A DNA stretch of 64,000 nucleotides, from positions 3,584,001 through 3,648,000 of the forward strand of contig CANTUQ010000055.1 in the NCBI GenBank assembly GCA_947683425.1, in the 5' to 3' direction. The notes below the pieces were generated by a model. That model made no database searches and was not told where the DNA came from. It was given only the letters and a program-made list of their open reading frames with translations. The position numbers were made by a program, and so were the translations under genes. Shown one piece after another: positions 61,257 to 64,000 of this stretch. Numbering within the stretch: the stretch's first letter is position 1; every line of letters begins with the position of its first letter. Source of the stretch: Excoecaria cochinchinensis. Its lineage: Eukaryota > Streptophyta > Magnoliopsida > Malpighiales > Euphorbiaceae.

Positions 61257-61710
61257 TTCTGTCGCGATCGCGACAAGTGACGCGATCGCGACAGAAGGCG
61301 GACTTGGCCCCTAGTTCTTGAAGAGTCCTCTGTCGCGATCGCGATGCTTGTCGCGAGCGCGACAGAGAGCTCGGTTGCGGAAACCTCCGCGCGGGCGTGC
61401 TGCCGAGCGTGGCGCGCGAGGAGGAAGGAACTGGTCTCTGTCGCGATCGCGACGCTTGTCGCGAGCGCGACAGAGCTCGGCTTCGTGAATTTCTGACGCG
61501 GGTGCTCCGTCGCGACCAGGCCTCTTGGCGCGAGGACGCAACGAAGTACCCCGTGCACTGTCGCGATCGCGACGCTTGTCGCGAGCGCGACAGAGCTCGG
61601 CTCCGTGAGTTCTGCCGCGAGTGCTTCGTCGCGAGGAGGTCCTTTGGCGCGACCTCGCGAGGAAGTACCCCGTGCTCTGTCGCGAGCGCAACACTTGTCG
61701 CGATCGCGAC
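61257..61710 (+). repeat. C6 palindromic-word module
   Basis: Pairs of TGTCGCGATCGCGACA (a perfect 16-base palindrome) and TGTCGCGAGCGCGACA, arranged in higher-order units of about 107-121 bp starting near 61330, 61437, 61558 and 61676. The large arginine-rich open frames on both strands over 61028-61857 are caused by this repeat. Confidence 0.94.
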
Positions 61711-62343
61711 AGAGGCCCTTCCTGCTTGCTTTGTGTTCTGAATGTGTTTCGTTTGTACCACTTTGCACGGTTTCTCGCTATTGCATGGAATATGTGTGTG
61801 CTTTCGACTCGTGATATTATTGTACTAGTGTCCTTGTTGGGGATTTATATTAAATAAGAGTTTTAATTTGAATATTGCTTTGTCTATGTACTGTCTTGAG
61901 AGTTTATGTGGTCAAGCCTGAAGTGTCAAGGTATAGGATAATTAAGCATGCTTAAGAAGGGTTAGTGTTCAGCTGTTCTGTCCGCCCCGTTTGGGCGAAG
62001 CGGTCGACCTCCGAGATGGTCATCAATCATGTAGTGATAAAATGTTTTGAGACTCCGGTCTCCCGCGCTACCTTCGGGTATTAAAGTGTTTTTGAGGCTT
62101 CGGTCTCCCGTGCCGTGTTCCTGTATCCTCCGCCATTGATTTCAGGCTATTGTGTGAACTGTCTGGTTTTGATACAGTGAAGTGTTCTGATTATTGTATG
62201 AATCTGAATAGTGTAATGGTTAGTGCATTGCGTTATGTAATCCTGATTTTATAGTATTGTCTCTGTACTCTGATGCATAATGATTTATGTATATTAGTGC
62301 ATGTTTCCTTGTATTAGTGTTCTGTTGTGTTTGTTTCTCCCCA

Positions 62344-62381
62344 CTAAGCGTTATCGCTTAGCACGGGCTTTTATCCCGTGC
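62344..62381 (+). other. C6 double hairpin of the LTR
   Basis: Two adjacent perfect stems sharing a base at their border. Equivalents lie at 36042 (C2), 41545 (C3), 53772 and 57499 (C5) and, inverted, 30526 (C1) and 46359 (C4). The position is about 370 bp before the C6 LTR end. Confidence 0.85.
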
Positions 62382-62717
62382 AGGTAGCGTGAAGGATTTT
62401 GGGAATGCTCAAGTCGTGCATCTGCAGGTAGGCCATAGGAGTCGAGTTATTACTTCTTTTGTTTCCTGATGTAATTCCTTTTGTATAAGGATTATTTTTG
62501 TAAAGGATTGTAAAATTGTAATCTTTTTGGAATATTGTATTTATAACTCTATATCTTATTTATGTATTGAAGTATAGTTTTCCTATTATACTTTCTAAGA
62601 TTTTATTACTGGTTATTGAATGCTTCCGCTGTATGCTTTGTCGCGTCGTGAGTGAGTGTCGTGCTGTAGCGCGCCCGCCGGTGCCCTTCCAACGGGGGCG
62701 TCGGTGGGGGTGTTACA

Positions 62718-63370
62718 GAGATGCCTATGTGGCATGGAAAAATAAGAATTCCACTGCTCACATCATCTTGCTAAGTGCAAAAGGATGATGACCTCATTAA
62801 GCAATTTCGTAAGTATCAAAATGCAATGGGTCTGTGGATCGCTTTGCAGGAAAAGTTCAGAGGTGTGTCTCTGACTAAGTTTCGATCATCAATGATCAAA
62901 TTTGATACATATCAGAAAAAGTCTGATTATTCGATGCGAAAACATCTAAGAAAGATGGAAAAGAATAAGTGGGCTTAGTGAATTTGGTCATAAGTTGACT
63001 GACGAGCAGTAAGTCCAAACTATTATCCATTCCTTTCCCAAGAGTTAAGAGCATATGAAGATGCAACTAATTCATATGGGCAACATAAAAGGGTGTTGTT
63101 TATCATTTGGAGCTTAAAAGGGACCATTTGGTAGCGACTAAGGTCAATGCCATAGTGCATGTGGCACAGTCCTGTTCTAGTACAATGAGTTCTAACTAGA
63201 ACAACAAAAGAAGCTTTAAAAGTAGGGATAAGGAAAAGGCATGAGAGCCTGAAAAGCAAAAGGAAAACCGAATCACTAAAGCTCTAAAGGCAAAAAGGAG
63301 GTAAACGTTTCAAGAGTAAAATGTTTCAATTGCCTATAAAAAGGACACTATGCAAGAGACTGCATTATGT
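62718..63370 (+). pseudogene. gag: P1 gag (copia type), broken
   Basis: Copia capsid protein of the UBN2 type. DAYVAWKNKNSTAHIILLSA leads, after a frameshift near 62785, to DDLIKQFRKYQNAMGLWIAL, EKFRGVSLTKFRSS and IKFDTYQKKSDYSMRKHL. Stops follow (62976 onwards). The zinc knuckle CFNCL-KGHYARDC (about 63322-63363) is complete in its ligands but contains an in-frame TAA. The N-terminal part is missing or diverged beyond the C6 insertion. Confidence 0.87.
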
Positions 63371-63560
63371 CCAAAAAGATACACTATTTGACTTAAAAGT
63401 GAGTGAAATTTGTGTATCCAGTTCTGAATTCCATCCTTTGTGGGTGATAAATTCAGAACCAATGGACCATATAACAAGAGATAGAGATGTCTTTATTATG
63501 AAATTTAGGTTCTATTCTTATCTTATTGAAATTTGTTTTCAATTTATATTTTGAGGATGA
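63371..63560 (+). pseudogene. P1 protease remnant
   Basis: The region WVINSEPMDHITRDRDVF (about 63440-63494) corresponds to the copia protease active site, normally W-I-D-S-G. Here the catalytic Asp codes Asn and Gly codes Glu, so it would be inactive even if translated. Confidence 0.8.
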
Positions 63561-64000
63561 CAGTGTACACTTATGCTTGAATGATTTCTATTATGGTTCT
63601 TGTTGTGTACTGAACGATTTAATTGTTATGGAAGTGGACCATGACTATTTAAATAAAACTAATTTTTCTTTAAATTTCTTATTTTTCACATTGTTATGAG
63701 AATAATGTAAAATTATGGCATGCTACATTGAACTATATTGGACAAGACTGAATGAGTCGATTAGTCAAAGAAGATTTAGTAGGCGATTTAAATAAGGTTG
63801 AATTGCCCACACGTGAGTACTACCTAAAAGGAAAAATTAGAGAGAAAATCATTCGAAAAAGGTACTAGAGCCAAATTTCCATTGTAGTTAGTTCATTATG
63901 ACGTATATGGTCAAATAAATGTGAGGACAAGGCATGAGGCCTACTATTTTATCACATTTATATATGATTGTACTAGGTATGGTCATGTCTATTTGATTTC
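63561..64000 (+). pseudogene. P1 GAG-pre-integrase and integrase start, broken
   Basis: Recognisable pieces in shifting frames are a KLWHATLNYIGQD-like zinc region (about 63711-63750), LVKEDLVGDLNKVELPT (about 63761-63808) and traces of the integrase core start (about 63900-64000, VWSCLFD-like). Several stops. The order protease then integrase before RT is the copia order. The element continues beyond the window. Confidence 0.8.

Larger units (their letters stand above)
59549..62717 (+). mobile_element. C6: 5'-truncated gag-only chromovirus-type element
   Basis: End of gag, polypurine tract and 3' LTR, lying within P1. The left end starts inside gag next to a 25-bp direct repeat of P1. P1 coding sequence resumes at 62718. 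No target duplication can be defined. Same truncated form as C3. Confidence 0.88.
60040..62717 (+). repeat. C6 3' LTR
   Basis: TGTAACAACCCAAATAGG to GGGGGTGTTACA, 2678 bp. Candidate intron donor at 60649 and acceptor at 60750; palindromic module 61257-61710; perfect hairpin CTAAGCGTTATCGCTTAG (62344-62361) followed at once by GCACGGG-CTTTTAT-CCCGTGC (62361-62381). Confidence 0.92.
51255..64000 (+). mobile_element. P1: Ty1/copia retrotransposon, right end outside window
   Basis: 5' LTR, initiator-Met primer site, long leader, gag, protease and the start of integrase, in copia order. Interrupted by C5 (51818-57835) and C6 (about 59549-62717). All coding parts contain stops and frameshifts. The 3' LTR is not in the window. 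Confidence 0.87.

Noticed and set aside
61028..61857. Large arginine-rich open frames on both strands (up to 246 residues)
   Set aside because: They are translations of the C6 palindromic array; CGCGACAG-type repeats stay open in several frames at once on both strands, and there is no domain.

Overview
This window is plant nuclear DNA, most likely heterochromatin of a flowering plant. I find no convincing host gene, tRNA or rRNA. Nearly every base belongs to nested, decayed LTR retrotransposons of three kinds, plus two short SINE-like pieces. The evidence is domain order, tRNA-derived primer binding sites, polypurine tracts, paired LTRs and 5-bp target-site duplications (TSDs). I cannot name the species.

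Names used here: T1-T6 are Tat/Ogre-lineage Ty3/gypsy elements, with a primer site complementary to a tRNA-Arg 3' end, long LTRs, a second RNase H in T1, and satellite-like arrays in the 3' UTR. C1-C6 are chromovirus-type (Tekay/Del-like) elements that carry gag only; their LTRs begin TGTAAC and end TTACA (TGACA in C1), with an initiator-Met primer site and a purine tract containing TTTCGAGGACGAAA. P1 is a Ty1/copia element. All are defective.

Layout. 1-13156: T1 (+), with gag, protease, G-patch, RT, RNase H, Tat-type second RNase H and integrase all recognisable but broken. It sits in the 3' array of T2 (+, 13157-16795). T2 abuts the inverted 3' UTR of T3 (-, 16796-20231), which is split by the solo LTR T4 (18191-19881). 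20232-20375: SINE-like piece. 20376-38885: T5 (+), a pol-deleted Tat element, split by C1 (-, 27511-32784, TSD agact) and by the solo LTR C2 (+, 33600-36469). 38886-39062: fuller copy of the SINE-like piece. 39063-41915: C3 (+), 5'-truncated. 41916-51254: T6 (-), sharing T5's internal deletions, split by the solo LTR C4 (-, 45999-49706, TSD aaagt). 51255-64000: P1 (+), inserted in a microsatellite inside the T6 LTR, itself split by C5 (+, 51818-57835, TSD tgtgt) and by the 5'-truncated C6 (+, about 59549-62717); P1 runs off the right edge.

Insertion order from nesting: T3 before T2 before T1; T4 after T3; C1 and C2 after T5; C4 and P1 after T6; C5 and C6 after P1. C1 looks youngest, because its LTRs are almost identical outside one deletion.

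Most interesting: (1) each chromovirus-type LTR carries at a similar site a CG-rich module built from repeats of one short palindromic word, and the word differs between copies; (2) Tat 3' UTRs hold unrelated tandem arrays between conserved flanks; (3) two non-autonomous families, gag-only C elements and pol-deleted T5/T6, have copies sharing the same deletion junctions, implying mobilisation as deletion derivatives; (4) conserved LTR hairpins and candidate splice sites; (5) a G-box-rich leader in P1. All alignments and divergence statements are by eye.
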